Source of the DNA: CBDUUP01 sp965370435
Lineage (GTDB): Bacteria > Chloroflexota > Anaerolineae > Anaerolineales > UBA11579
NCBI GenBank assembly: GCA_965370435.1
Contig: CBDUUP010000154.1
Coordinates: 1-9,615 of the forward strand
Length of the DNA: 9,615 nucleotides
Direction: 5' to 3'
This document shows, piece after piece, positions 1-6,777 of the stretch (position 1 is the stretch's first letter; the number at the start of each line of letters is the position of its first letter). The notes under the pieces were generated by a model. The model was not told where the DNA came from and ran no database searches. It saw only the letters and a program-made list of their open reading frames with translations. Position numbers and translations under genes: made by a program.

Positions 1-808
1 TGAGCAGTTGGTAGATCTCCCGCCGGGGCCAGCCGGATTCGGAGGCCAGTTGGCGGGCGATGCGGGAGGGGGCTTCGCCGCTGTCGGAAAGCTCTTGGAC
101 TGCGGAGGTCAGGCGGCTGGCTTCCCAGCGTTCGGTCTCGGGCGGGTTTCCGGCGATCACCAGGGTATATTCGCCCCGGGGCGGTTTCTCGTCGAAATAA
201 GCCCGCGCTTCGCTCAACGCGCCGCGGAAGATCTCCTCGTACATCTTGGTCATTTCGCAAGCCACCGCTATCTGACGGTCTCCCAACACTTCCTCCAGAT
301 CATGCAAGGCGACTACTAGGCGGTGGGGCGACTCCAGGAAGATCAGGGTATGCGGGGAGGCGATGGCCTCCTCGATGTAGCGGACGCGTTGGCTGGTTTT
401 ACGGGGCAGGTAGCCTAAATATAAGAATGAGTCGGTCGGCAGGCCAGAGACGACCAGCGCCGCCACGGGCGCGCTGGGGCCGGGGATGGGGGTGACGTTG
501 TGCCCGGCATCCAAGGCGGCTCGGACCAGCAGGTAGCCGGGATCGTTGAGGGCTGGGGTGCCTGCATCCGAGACCAACGCCACGTCGCCAGTCTCCAAGG
601 CCTCCAGCACGCGGGAAATCTTGTTGGACTTGTTATGGTCGTAATAGCTGGTCAGGGGGGTATGGATCCCGAAGTGAGAGATGAGTTTGCGAGTGTGGCG
701 GGTATCCTCGGCGGCAATCAGGCTGGCCTCCCGCAGGGTTCGAATGGCGCGGGCGCTGATGTCCTCCAGGTTTCCGATAGGGGTGGCGACAAGGTAGAGT
801 GTGCTCAT
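1..808 (-). CDS. rsmI: 16S rRNA (cytidine(1402)-2'-O)-methyltransferase RsmI, C-terminus cut by window edge
   Basis: RsmI uses S-adenosylmethionine to 2'-O-methylate C1402 in the decoding centre of 16S rRNA; it acts in the cytoplasm. The reading frame opens with ATG at 808 and stays open to base 1, giving 269 residues. Bacterial members run to roughly 275-290, so only the last few residues and the stop are missing. The protein starts MSTLYLVATPIGNLEDIS, the family's signature N-terminus. It then shows LVSDAGTPALNDPG (about 78-91), the IPGPSA motif (108-113), LYLGYLP (129-135) and IFLESPHR (156-163), all hallmarks of the tetrapyrrole-methylase fold in RsmI. The C-terminal stretch (about 217-269) has the small helical domain ending in WPRREIYQLL. 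The start codon overlaps the stop of the upstream lipoprotein gene (ATGA, 805-808), so translational coupling is likely. Identity is near certain. The gene has no ORF entry of its own because it runs off the window. Confidence 0.97.
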   Translation of the reverse strand, partial: MSTLYLVATPIGNLEDISARAIRTLREASLIAAEDTRHTRKLISHFGIHTPLTSYYDHNKSNKISRVLEALETGDVALVSDAGTPALNDPGYLLVRAALDAGHNVTPIPGPSAPVAALVVSGLPTDSFLYLGYLPRKTSQRVRYIEEAIASPHTLIFLESPHRLVVALHDLEEVLGDRQIAVACEMTKMYEEIFRGALSEARAYFDEKPPRGEYTLVIAGNPPETERWEASRLTSAVQELSDSGEAPSRIARQLASESGWPRREIYQLL

Positions 809-1881
809 GGCGTCGGGGCGGCCCAGGTCAGATAATCGAGAACCAGCGTGGCGAGGTCTGAGTCAAAGTTATTGATGTAGATCCACCCGTAGAGGCCTTC
901 ATCGGTCTGGTAGCATAAATAAGTCCCTGCGCCCAGACTTTCCACTGCCAGAGCCGCGCTGCTGAGGCTGGCGTTCTGGCAGGCGTCCAGGGTGGGAGGG
1001 CTGCTGCCATATACACCCAGCATGGCCCCGTTTTGGGGGGTGAGGAAATGGTTGACGCTGTCGGTGCTGAAGAATATATCCGCCGTGGTCCCCTCTCCGT
1101 CCAGGTCGGCCAGTTCGCCTGGAAGCAGGGTTATGGTGCCGTCGATTTTCACGTCAGGCGTTGAAGTTGGGGTCAGTGTGCTGGTGGGGGTGATGGTCGG
1201 GGTGGGGGTGATGGTGGGGGCCACGACCACCTCAATACGCACCCAGAAAGACGAACCTCCCGCCGGGCCAATGCCGAACAACACCCCAAAGGCGTTGCGC
1301 AGCTTCCAATTGCTCTGGTAGGAACCTGGCTCCTCAGGGGCGGTCATGTCGATACTGATCTCAATGGCCTGACCGGGCGCGACCGAACCGGCCAGAGGCA
1401 ATTCCAGGGTCACGCCGAATTTCTCTCCTGAGAACCACACCGCGCTGTAGCTGGTGGTCCAGGTGCATGATCCGGCGTTTTCCAGCCGCCAGATCTTGGT
1501 GAAGGTCTCTCCAGGGGCCATCTCGGTATCGTCGGGGATGGTGATATCTATGGGGTTTCCCGCCGCCGCCTGGTCGCAGGCCTGGGTAGCCGGGGGTTGG
1601 TTTTGGGTGGAGGTCGGCTGTCCCAGCCTGGAGGTGGAAGTTGCGCCCAGGGTGGGGAAAGGCGTGACTGCCGAGGTTGGGGTCCAGTTGCCTCCCTCGG
1701 TCAGGCGGGCGTTCACCGTCTGGTAGGCGTTGGTCACCCGAACGTCGGGGGTCGGGCCGCCTTCGGGCAAATTGCAGGCTGGGAGGGCGCTCAGGATCAG
1801 AACAGCCAAGACTATCCAGGAGGCTCTAAGGGTGGGCAGGCGCTGTTTCAGGAGGGATGGTTTTATCAAGGGGTCACTCAT
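805..1881 (-). CDS. Secreted lipoprotein with NBR1-type Ig-like domain and Thr/Pro linkers
   Basis: A 358-residue envelope protein of unknown function. Residues 20-35 form a hydrophobic signal segment ending in a lipobox-like LPAC with Cys36, so lipidation and anchoring outside the membrane are likely. The Pro before Ala is not ideal for a lipobox. A Thr/Pro/Ser-rich spacer (about 43-98) follows. Residues about 117-217 match the Ig-like domain first described in NBR1: APGETFTKIWRLENAG, then a Cys-Thr-Trp, giving the Trp-x3-Asn-x-Gly-x-Cys-x-Trp pattern (W131, N135, G137, C139, W141), and later GSYQSNWKLRN. A second linker of Thr-Pro repeats (222-243) leads to an unrecognised C-terminal domain (244-358) with C301 and C323, which could form a disulfide. 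The gene lies 14 nt after the DUF951 gene and its TGA overlaps the rsmI start. I see only a weak AGG-type ribosome binding site. The domain calls are by eye; the role is not known. Confidence 0.9.
   Translation of the reverse strand: MSDPLIKPSLLKQRLPTLRASWIVLAVLILSALPACNLPEGGPTPDVRVTNAYQTVNARLTEGGNWTPTSAVTPFPTLGATSTSRLGQPTSTQNQPPATQACDQAAAGNPIDITIPDDTEMAPGETFTKIWRLENAGSCTWTTSYSAVWFSGEKFGVTLELPLAGSVAPGQAIEISIDMTAPEEPGSYQSNWKLRNAFGVLFGIGPAGGSSFWVRIEVVVAPTITPTPTITPTSTLTPTSTPDVKIDGTITLLPGELADLDGEGTTADIFFSTDSVNHFLTPQNGAMLGVYGSSPPTLDACQNASLSSAALAVESLGAGTYLCYQTDEGLYGWIYINNFDSDLATLVLDYLTWAAPTP
1183..1215 (-). repeat. 18-bp-period direct repeat encoding Thr/Pro linker
   Basis: The 15-mer GGTGGGGGTGATGGT occurs at 1183-1197 and again at 1201-1215 (plus-strand sense), an exact repeat with an 18-bp period, or six codons. 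On the coding strand it encodes the Thr-Pro-Thr-Ile linker between the NBR1-type domain and the C-terminal domain. The plus strand carries four G runs here (1185-1189, 1198-1201 and onward), so it may fold as a G-quadruplex with loops of about 8, 1 and 7 nt. Repeat slippage would change linker length in whole codons. Confidence 0.75.
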
Positions 1882-1895
1882 CTGCGTTGTCCAAC

Positions 1896-2093
1896 CTATT
1901 CTTCTTCCACCGACGGGAGAACTGTCTTCACCCGTCGGGCCAGGTCTCGGCGAGGGAGCATGATCCGCCGGTTGCAGCCCAAGCAGACCAGGCCAATGTC
2001 CGCGCCCAATCGGTCAACCCGCCATTTCCGGCTGCCGCAGGGGTGGGGCTTTCGCAAACGCACAATGTCTTCCAGTTTGAGATCAGGTAACAT
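1896..2093 (-). CDS. DUF951 family small protein
   Basis: A 65-residue protein of the DUF951 family, whose usual length is about 60-70 residues. Visible signature: EDIVRLRKPHPCGSRKWRV (residues about 8-26), then DRLGADIGLVCLGCNRRIMLPR (27-48). The paired Cys in LVCLGC plus the earlier Cys in HPCG suggest a metal-binding or small beta-barrel fold; this is inference, as the family has no firmly established biochemical role that I can cite. It is the first gene of a leftward operon and is followed after 14 nt by the lipoprotein gene. The ATG at 2093 gives the expected N-terminus (MLPDLKLEDIVRL); no clear Shine-Dalgarno motif precedes it. Its promoter should lie in the divergent region to the right, but I could not identify a convincing one. 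Family assignment is strong; function is unknown. Confidence 0.92.
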   Translation of the reverse strand: MLPDLKLEDIVRLRKPHPCGSRKWRVDRLGADIGLVCLGCNRRIMLPRRDLARRVKTVLPSVEEE

Positions 2094-2247
2094 AATTTTT
2101 CGATTCAGGTTGCGGGGGAATGGGCTATTTGGCGATCAGGAACTCGGCAGCCCAGCCCCAAATTCCGATTTTCTAATGCCCTGGCAGCATAAAACCCGAT
2201 ACCCACCCTCCCAATGAACCAATCGCAGCGATTTAGGGTATACATGG

Positions 2248-2273
2248 TGTAGACCGGGTCACATGTAGTCCGG
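2248..2273. repeat. Direct repeat, 16-bp period, in divergent promoter region
   Basis: TGTAGACCGG (2248-2257) and TGTAGTCCGG (2264-2273) match at 9 of 10 positions and lie 16 bp apart, about one and a half helical turns. An imperfect palindrome (2237-2255: GGT, TACA, loop TGG, TGTA, ACC) overlaps the first copy. This could be a tandem regulator site for the divergent genes; the binding function is inference. Confidence 0.4.
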
Positions 2274-2281
2274 TTGAAAAC

Positions 2282-2373
2282 CCCTCCCGCAGGCTGTTTT
2301 GACAATCAAAAGGGGCAAAATACGCACGGATCGGGCAAATCTGGGTTGCTTTTGGGCTAGACCTGCGGGAGGG
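2282..2373. repeat. 12-bp perfect inverted repeat flanking 68 nt
   Basis: CCCTCCCGCAGG at 2282-2293 is the exact reverse complement of CCTGCGGGAGGG at 2362-2373. The arms bracket 68 nt containing the 2297-2311 palindrome. The arms could pair in RNA to make a long stem-loop, or be the ends of a small repeat element. No target-site duplication is evident, since the bases outside the arms differ. Confidence 0.55.
2297..2311. promoter_or_regulatory. Palindrome TTTTGACAATCAAAA overlapping a TTGACA box
   Basis: TTTTGA and TCAAAA form a perfect inverted repeat around CAA. The sequence includes TTGACA (2299-2304), a consensus -35 hexamer on the plus strand. The best -10 at proper spacing (TACGCA, 2321-2326, 16-nt spacer) is poor, so promoter function is uncertain. 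A palindrome over a -35 box is a common operator arrangement; this reading is inference. Confidence 0.35.
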
Positions 2374-2431
2374 ATCTCTCCAACCGATATTTGCTCATAA
2401 TGTCAGGTGCGCAGGGCATTATAACACGCGA

Positions 2432-2453
2432 TGGTATAATGCTGGGCAAGGAG
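2432..2453 (+). promoter_or_regulatory. Extended -10 promoter and Shine-Dalgarno for the protease operon
   Basis: TGGTATAAT (2432-2440) is a perfect extended -10 element (TGn plus consensus TATAAT). No -35 is recognisable at the right spacing, which the extended element can compensate for. Transcription would begin near 2447. AAGGAG at 2448-2453, 7 nt before the ATG at 2461, is a strong ribosome binding site, so the leader would be only about 14 nt long. Confidence 0.6.
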
Positions 2454-2460
2454 TTGCCCT

Positions 2461-3111
2461 ATGCTATTTGGAAACATGACTGCCGCACTGCTCATTGCCC
2501 GCCTGACTGTATTGGTCGTAGCCTTTACAGTACACGAATTCGCCCATGCCTGGTCGGCAGACACTCTGGGCGACAATACGCCCCGGATGCACGGACGCCT
2601 GACCCTCAATCCCCTGGCTCACCTGGATCCCCTGGGTTCGCTGATGCTTCTCTTTTCTGGGTTTGGATGGGCCAAGCCGGTCCCGGTCAATCCTTATGCC
2701 TTGCAGCGGCGCACCCCAGCCGGATTGATGCTGGTGGCATTGGCCGGGCCGCTTTCTAACCTGGTTTTGGCCATAGGAGCCGCCATCCCTTTCAAAATGG
2801 GGTGGGTGAACGTCTTTGGTCCACAAGGAACCTTAATACCTACAGCTTCCCAGTTGCTTTCTGAATTCGTGTGGATAAACTTGATCTTGATGCTGTTCAA
2901 CTTGATCCCCTTAGCCCCCCTGGACGGCGAGAAGGTTGCCATGTATCTTTTCCCCGAGCCGGTGAGCGATTTTTTGAACCGCATCCGCCCCTATTCCATC
3001 CTGATCTTGATCTTGCTCATGGTGCCGATGCCCATTTTCGGCGGGAGGTCAGCGCTAAGTCTGGTCATTAGTGAGCCGATAAATAACCTGTTCTGGTTGC
3101 TGGTGGGATGA
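2461..3111 (+). CDS. Site-2 protease family (M50) membrane metalloprotease
   Basis: A 216-residue zinc metalloprotease that would cut peptide bonds within or near the membrane. The zinc-binding HEFAH motif is at residues 25-29 in the first membrane helix (VVAFTVHEFAHAWSA). The second conserved motif, NLIPLAPLDG (147-156), supplies the third ligand Asp155. Several hydrophobic segments are visible (about 8-30, 58-70, 88-110, 132-150, 176-195, 205-215). It lacks a PDZ domain and is much shorter than RseP, matching the compact S2P-like subfamily common in Gram-positive and Chloroflexota genomes. Substrates are unknown. The ATG at 2461 is chosen because an AAGGAG sits 7 nt upstream. It is the first gene of a rightward operon; its TGA overlaps the ATG of the HD-domain gene (ATGA, 3108-3111). 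All key catalytic residues are present. Confidence 0.96.
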   Translation: MLFGNMTAALLIARLTVLVVAFTVHEFAHAWSADTLGDNTPRMHGRLTLNPLAHLDPLGSLMLLFSGFGWAKPVPVNPYALQRRTPAGLMLVALAGPLSNLVLAIGAAIPFKMGWVNVFGPQGTLIPTASQLLSEFVWINLILMLFNLIPLAPLDGEKVAMYLFPEPVSDFLNRIRPYSILILILLMVPMPIFGGRSALSLVISEPINNLFWLLVG

Positions 3112-3635
3112 GTCTTCCCCGGGTCGGATACCGCCTCCGCCAGTTCTGGCAAGCGCTGTTGGCCCGCCCCGAACCGGAAGACCTGGCCCTGGCCCGACAA
3201 ACGCTCACCCCGCCGCAGTTGGCGCTTTTCCAACAACTACAAGCCTCCGAACAAGCCCACGCCCTGCAGGTATTCAGCCAATTGCGGGTGAAGGATAAAG
3301 ACCAGCCTGATTTATTGGCCGCCACCCTGCTGCATGACGTGGGAAAAGCCCGCCACCGGCTGCGCATCTGGGAGCGGGTCGTCATCGTGCTGGCGAAGGC
3401 AAGTTCACCAGCACGGGCGCAGCGTTGGGGCGGGGGCTTGCCCCGGGGATGGCGGCGCCCCTTTGTGATCGCCCGACAGCATCCCTTCTGGGGCGCTGAG
3501 ATGGCCGCGCAGGCCGGGGCCTCGCCTCTGGCGCAGGCGTTGATCCGCCGCCACCAGGATCCGCTTCCCGGCGAAGCAAAATCCCTGGAAGATCGCTTGC
3601 TGCAAAAGCTGCAAGCCGTAGATAATGAGACTTGA
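3108..3635 (+). CDS. HD-domain phosphohydrolase
   Basis: A 175-residue protein of the HD superfamily, metal-dependent phosphohydrolases acting on nucleotides or phosphodiesters. The ligand set is complete in order: His51 (in SEQAHAL), His76-Asp77 (LLHDVGKA, 74-81), His125 (ARQHPFWGAEMA), His149 (LIRRHQDP) and Asp172 (LQAVDNE). This H-HD-H-H-D arrangement is typical of HDIG-type domains that can bind two metals. Between the HD pair and His125 there is a basic, Trp/Gly-rich stretch (about 97-117, RAQRWGGGLPRGWRRP). The protein is predicted cytoplasmic, with no signal or membrane segment. It is translationally coupled to the upstream protease by a 4-nt overlap and followed 9 nt later by the TyrA-like gene. 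Substrate unknown; the fold and catalytic residues are clear. Confidence 0.93.
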   Translation: MSLPRVGYRLRQFWQALLARPEPEDLALARQTLTPPQLALFQQLQASEQAHALQVFSQLRVKDKDQPDLLAATLLHDVGKARHRLRIWERVVIVLAKASSPARAQRWGGGLPRGWRRPFVIARQHPFWGAEMAAQAGASPLAQALIRRHQDPLPGEAKSLEDRLLQKLQAVDNET

Positions 3636-3644
3636 GGAAAACAC

Positions 3645-4652
3645 ATGACCGTACAAATCACCATCATCGGCCTGGGGCAGATCGGGGCTTCGATTGGCCT
3701 GGCATTGAGCGATCACCGCCGCCGCGTGAAGCGCATCGGCAACGACATTGACCCGGCGGTAGCCAGTAAAGCCAAGAAAATCGGCGCGGTGGATAAGATA
3801 GTTTACAGCCTCCCCGACGCGGTGAGCGACGCTGACCTGATCGTGCTGGCTCTGCCGCTGGACGAAATCCGGGAGACCTTGTCTTTTATCGCCGACCACG
3901 TTAAAGAAGGCGCGGTTGTGTTGGATACCGCCCCGGCCAAGAAAACGGTGGGCGAATGGGCCGCGGAGATACTTCCCCGAGACCGCCACTACGTGGGATT
4001 GACCCCGGTATTGAGTTTTCCATTTTTAACCGAGCCGGAAGCTGGCATTGAGGCCGCCGACGCGGACTTGTTCCTGGGCGGGTTGATTGCCATCACTTCC
4101 CCACGGGGCACTTTTTCAGGAGCCTTGAAATTGGCTACTGACCTGGCCGTGATGCTGAGGGCCAAACCGCTTTTCGCCGACCTCGCCGAAATTGACAGTT
4201 TAATGGCCGCCACTCATCTGCTTCCCCAGTATGTGGCGGCTGCGCTTGCCGAAGCGACCATCGACCGCCCAGGCTGGCTGGAAGGACGCAAATTGGCCGG
4301 ACGTCCCTTTGCACAGGCCACCGGCCCGATCCTGGAGGCTGACACCGCAGGAGCGCTCACCACCGCCGCAGTCATGAACCACGAAAATGTGGTCCGCCTG
4401 TTGGACAATGTGATCGCCGCGCTGCAAGGCATCCGCCAGGAGGCTGCCGAACAGGATGGTGAAAGCTTGAAGGAACGCCTGGAAAAAGCTCAATTGGCGC
4501 GGGCCAAATGGTGGTCGGTACGCAGGACGGCCGAATGGCAAACTGAGGGCATTCCCCAGCCCGAATTCGCCTCCGCTGGTGACCGGATGTCCCGCATTAT
4601 GACGGGATCGCTGCTGAAATTTGACCGGAAAGAAGGGGATAAGGAAGACTAG
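3645..4652 (+). CDS. Prephenate dehydrogenase-like NAD(P)-dependent oxidoreductase, altered catalytic motif
   Basis: A 335-residue cytoplasmic protein with TyrA architecture: an N-terminal Rossmann domain (IIGLGQIGAS, with G9-x-G11-x2-G14; acidic D34 after the second strand) and a helical C-terminal domain (about 175-290) with ATHLLPQYVAAALAE resembling the SHLPH helix of prephenate dehydrogenases. The usual TyrA active-site motifs are not normal: the expected Asp-x2-Ser-x-Lys region reads DTAPAKK (94-100), and where HPMAG is expected the protein has VGLTPVLSF (117-125), without the catalytic His. In the helix the second His of SHLPH is Gln195. It may therefore act on a different substrate, and is not firmly a tyrosine-biosynthesis enzyme. 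The tail (about 285-335) is charged, with a long hydrophilic segment. GAGG at 3634-3637 serves as ribosome binding site 7 nt from the ATG. Last gene of the operon, followed by a hairpin terminator. Confidence 0.88.
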   Translation: MTVQITIIGLGQIGASIGLALSDHRRRVKRIGNDIDPAVASKAKKIGAVDKIVYSLPDAVSDADLIVLALPLDEIRETLSFIADHVKEGAVVLDTAPAKKTVGEWAAEILPRDRHYVGLTPVLSFPFLTEPEAGIEAADADLFLGGLIAITSPRGTFSGALKLATDLAVMLRAKPLFADLAEIDSLMAATHLLPQYVAAALAEATIDRPGWLEGRKLAGRPFAQATGPILEADTAGALTTAAVMNHENVVRLLDNVIAALQGIRQEAAEQDGESLKERLEKAQLARAKWWSVRRTAEWQTEGIPQPEFASAGDRMSRIMTGSLLKFDRKEGDKED

Positions 4653-4692
4653 GCAGCGTAAACGATAGATTCCCCATCCCAGATGCAACCAA

Positions 4693-4730
4693 ACAGCGGC
4701 AGGTCTTAGACCCGCCGCTGTGATTTTATT
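4693..4730 (+). terminator. Hairpin terminator after the plus-strand operon
   Basis: The stem ACAGCGGC (4693-4700) pairs with GCCGCTGT (4714-4721), then one A-C mismatch and four more pairs (GGTC with GACC), closing on a 3-nt loop (TTA). It is followed by GATTTTATT. The T-tract is short. It lies between convergent ends (4652 and 4750), so it may also serve the leftward kinase gene, though on that strand the following T-tract is poor. Confidence 0.75.
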
Positions 4731-4749
4731 AATAGGGTAGATGAGCTTG

Positions 4750-6771
4750 TTAGGGCGTCGGCTGCCAAGCGGGCTGCATGTCTACGGCAGGATTATCGGT
4801 GATCCGGGTCTGGGACAATCCATTGGAGGTCATCAGGTAGAGTTCAAAATTCTGATCCCGGGAGGAGGTGAAGATAATCCACAGTCCGTTGGGAGACCAA
4901 GCTGGCTCTTTGTTGCCGATGGTGGTGAGTTCAAAAATATCCAGGATATCCATCACCCGGCCAACTTCGGGATCAAAGGTGACGACGTAAATGCGGTTGC
5001 CGTCGTTCTTATATCCGGTGAAAGCGATCTGGGTACTGTCGGGGGAGAAGACCGGCTCGAAGATTTCCAACAGCTCGGTTGTCTCCCAATAGGGGTCCCG
5101 GGTGAGGATAGGGCGCACGTCTCCTCCGCTGCCTGTGCGCAGCCACATATAGGTGGGTGAACTGCGGATGGAGACGCCATACACCAGCCAGTCCATGCTG
5201 GGCGAAAAGCTGGGAGAGTACTCGGCCGCATATCCCATGGTGATGTTGCGAGGGCTGGAGCCATCCGGGTTCATAAAGAATATCTGGCGGATGCCGTTCA
5301 CTCTTTCGCTGGTGAAGGCGATGGTTTGTCCATCCGGCGACCAGGCGGGGTCGTAATCGTCGCCGATGCTTTCGGTGAGGTTGATCTTGTTGCCCCCATC
5401 GGCGTCCATCACCCAGATGTCCAGACCGAGATCGGAGCCGAAGAGGGTGCCGCCATGCGCGGTGTAGACCAACTGGCTGCCATCCGGCGACCAGGCCGGC
5501 TGGGTCTTGTCGCCTTCGCCAAAAGTGAGTTGGGTCAGGTCGCTGCCATCCATACGCATGGTGAAAATATTCAGGTTGCGCTCATCGGCGCGGTCGCTGA
5601 CAAAAGCGATCAACCCCTGGCCGTAAGCGGGGGTCGGCTCGAGGGTGGCTGTGCTGGTGAGGGTGATGGTGAGGGTGGGCGTGAATGTGGCGGTTGGGTT
5701 GTCATTCACAATAACGGCCGCGGTGGTCTGGATCGGGGTCAGGCTGGGCGGCGCGGCCTCAGTGAAGACCAGGCCGAGGGCGGTCGTCGGCGTGGATGCG
5801 AGATTCAGATTGTTGATGAGGAAAACCCCTCCCACACCAAGCACCACGACTACCAGCGCCAATCCACCCAGGATCGCCAGAACGGGCAGGGCGCTGAAGC
5901 GGGCTTTGGGCTTCTGGGTTTTCTCACGCCGGGCGCGGGCGGTCCTGGCTGCCTGGGCGGTATCGGCATAGGTTGGATCGTTGAGCGCATCCACAAAATC
6001 CTTAACCGTGGCGAAGCGTTCTTCCGGCTGGACGGCCAGCGCCCGGCGCAAGGCTGCGTCCACGTGGGCGGGGATCTGGGGGTTGAGTTCCCGGGGGTCG
6101 GTCAACTGGGCCTGATTGAGCATACGCTCGACCGAATCGGCGGGGGACTGGCCGGTGAGCAGGGCATAGAATGTGGCTGCGAATGCATATTGGTCTGAAT
6201 AGGGGCCGGTGCTGGCCGAGCCATACTGCTCTGGAGGGGCATAGCCTGGGGTGTAGCCGCGGGCGCCGGTGGTGGTCGCGGCGGTGGGGTCGGAGGCTTT
6301 GGCGATGCCGAAGTCCACCAGGACCAATTGCCCTTGCGGGGTGAGCTTGAGGTTTGCCGGTTTAATATCCCGGTGGATGACGGGCGGCTCCTGGGTGTGG
6401 AGGTAGGTCAGGGCGGCTCCCAATTGGCCGGCCCAATTCAACACCTGGTCAACCGGAGCCGCGCCTTGCTGCCGCAGGCGTTTGGATAGGTTGTCTCCGG
6501 GGATGTAGTCCATCACCAGGTATTGGACATCTTCAATCACGAAGTGGTGGGTGACTCGGGGCAGGTTGGGGTGGCGCAAGGTCGCCAATAAGCTGGCCTC
6601 GCGCAGGAACTGGCGCGTGCTGTCCGGGCCGGGGCTTTGGTTCATCTTGACTGCGACCTGGGTATCCAGCACTGTATCGTAGGCCAGGTATACGGCCCCC
6701 ATGCCGCCCAGCCCCAACTGGCTCTCTATCTTATAGCGATCTTTTAGAAGGGTTCCTTGTGGTAAGGCCAT
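4750..6771 (-). CDS. Transmembrane Ser/Thr protein kinase with extracytoplasmic PD40/TolB-like propeller
   Basis: A 673-residue receptor-type Hanks kinase. Cytoplasmic kinase domain, about 13-265: glycine loop GLGGMG (20-25), Lys42 (VAVK), Glu58, HRDIKPAN (133-140), DFG (153-155), a Thr-rich activation loop (TAATTTGARG) and APPE (178-181), so it looks catalytically complete. A basic stretch (279-291) precedes one membrane helix (294-320). A Thr/Pro linker (about 326-395) then leads to an outside propeller with WD40-like repeats (PAWSPDGSQLVYT, PAWSPDGQTIAFTSE, PVFSPDSTQIAF, PAWSPNGLWIIF, PAWQPTP). It probably senses an external ligand and phosphorylates Ser/Thr in cytoplasmic partners. The frame continues upstream to an ATG at 7020, but that lies inside the neighbouring gene and upstream of its terminator; the start at 6771 (MALPQGTLLKDRYKIE) fits the kinase domain and a promoter 7 nt before it. 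No Shine-Dalgarno is present. Confidence 0.95.
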   Translation of the reverse strand: MALPQGTLLKDRYKIESQLGLGGMGAVYLAYDTVLDTQVAVKMNQSPGPDSTRQFLREASLLATLRHPNLPRVTHHFVIEDVQYLVMDYIPGDNLSKRLRQQGAAPVDQVLNWAGQLGAALTYLHTQEPPVIHRDIKPANLKLTPQGQLVLVDFGIAKASDPTAATTTGARGYTPGYAPPEQYGSASTGPYSDQYAFAATFYALLTGQSPADSVERMLNQAQLTDPRELNPQIPAHVDAALRRALAVQPEERFATVKDFVDALNDPTYADTAQAARTARARREKTQKPKARFSALPVLAILGGLALVVVVLGVGGVFLINNLNLASTPTTALGLVFTEAAPPSLTPIQTTAAVIVNDNPTATFTPTLTITLTSTATLEPTPAYGQGLIAFVSDRADERNLNIFTMRMDGSDLTQLTFGEGDKTQPAWSPDGSQLVYTAHGGTLFGSDLGLDIWVMDADGGNKINLTESIGDDYDPAWSPDGQTIAFTSERVNGIRQIFFMNPDGSSPRNITMGYAAEYSPSFSPSMDWLVYGVSIRSSPTYMWLRTGSGGDVRPILTRDPYWETTELLEIFEPVFSPDSTQIAFTGYKNDGNRIYVVTFDPEVGRVMDILDIFELTTIGNKEPAWSPNGLWIIFTSSRDQNFELYLMTSNGLSQTRITDNPAVDMQPAWQPTP
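5656..5679 (-). repeat. Linker repeat DNA in the kinase gene
   Basis: This 24-nt G-rich stretch encodes part of the Thr/Leu/Pro linker between the membrane helix and the propeller. It matches 9538-9561 at 23 of 24 positions, and the motif GGTGATGGT is shared with 1183-1215. The similarity can come from exchange of linker DNA or from codon bias in Thr-Pro repeats. Confidence 0.6.
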
Positions 6772-6777
6772 AGGAAT

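Larger units (their letters stand above)
2094..2460. other. Divergent intergenic region with repeats
   Basis: A 367-nt region between the leftward DUF951 operon and the rightward protease operon. It holds a 12-bp inverted repeat 68 nt apart, a 15-bp palindrome overlapping a TTGACA, a 16-bp-period direct repeat, smaller palindromes (AATCGCAGCGATT at 2221-2233, and an imperfect one at 2237-2255) and an extended -10 near its right end. A 66-codon frame on the minus strand (2105-2305) resembles no family and is not taken as a gene. No tRNA or recognisable riboswitch is seen. Confidence 0.7.

Noticed and set aside
1597..2217. 206-codon plus-strand frame
   Set aside because: It crosses the lipoprotein and DUF951 genes on the opposite strand and shows no domain.
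2105..2305. 66-codon minus-strand frame in the divergent region
   Set aside because: No recognisable family, no ribosome binding site, and it overlaps the palindromes and repeats.
2299..2326. TTGACA-based plus-strand promoter as the main operon promoter
   Set aside because: Its best -10 (TACGCA) is poor and would give a leader of about 130 nt; the extended -10 at 2432-2440 is much stronger.
2282..2373. Complete insertion sequence or transposon bounded by the 12-bp repeat
   Set aside because: The interior has no transposase and no flanking target duplication is seen, so only a repeat is reported.
3405..3989. 194-codon minus-strand frame
   Set aside because: It lies opposite the HD-domain and TyrA-like genes, both of which have clear motifs on the plus strand.
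5326..6198. 290-codon plus-strand frame
   Set aside because: It lies opposite the kinase gene and its translation is Gly-rich low-complexity without family features; a high-GC shadow frame.
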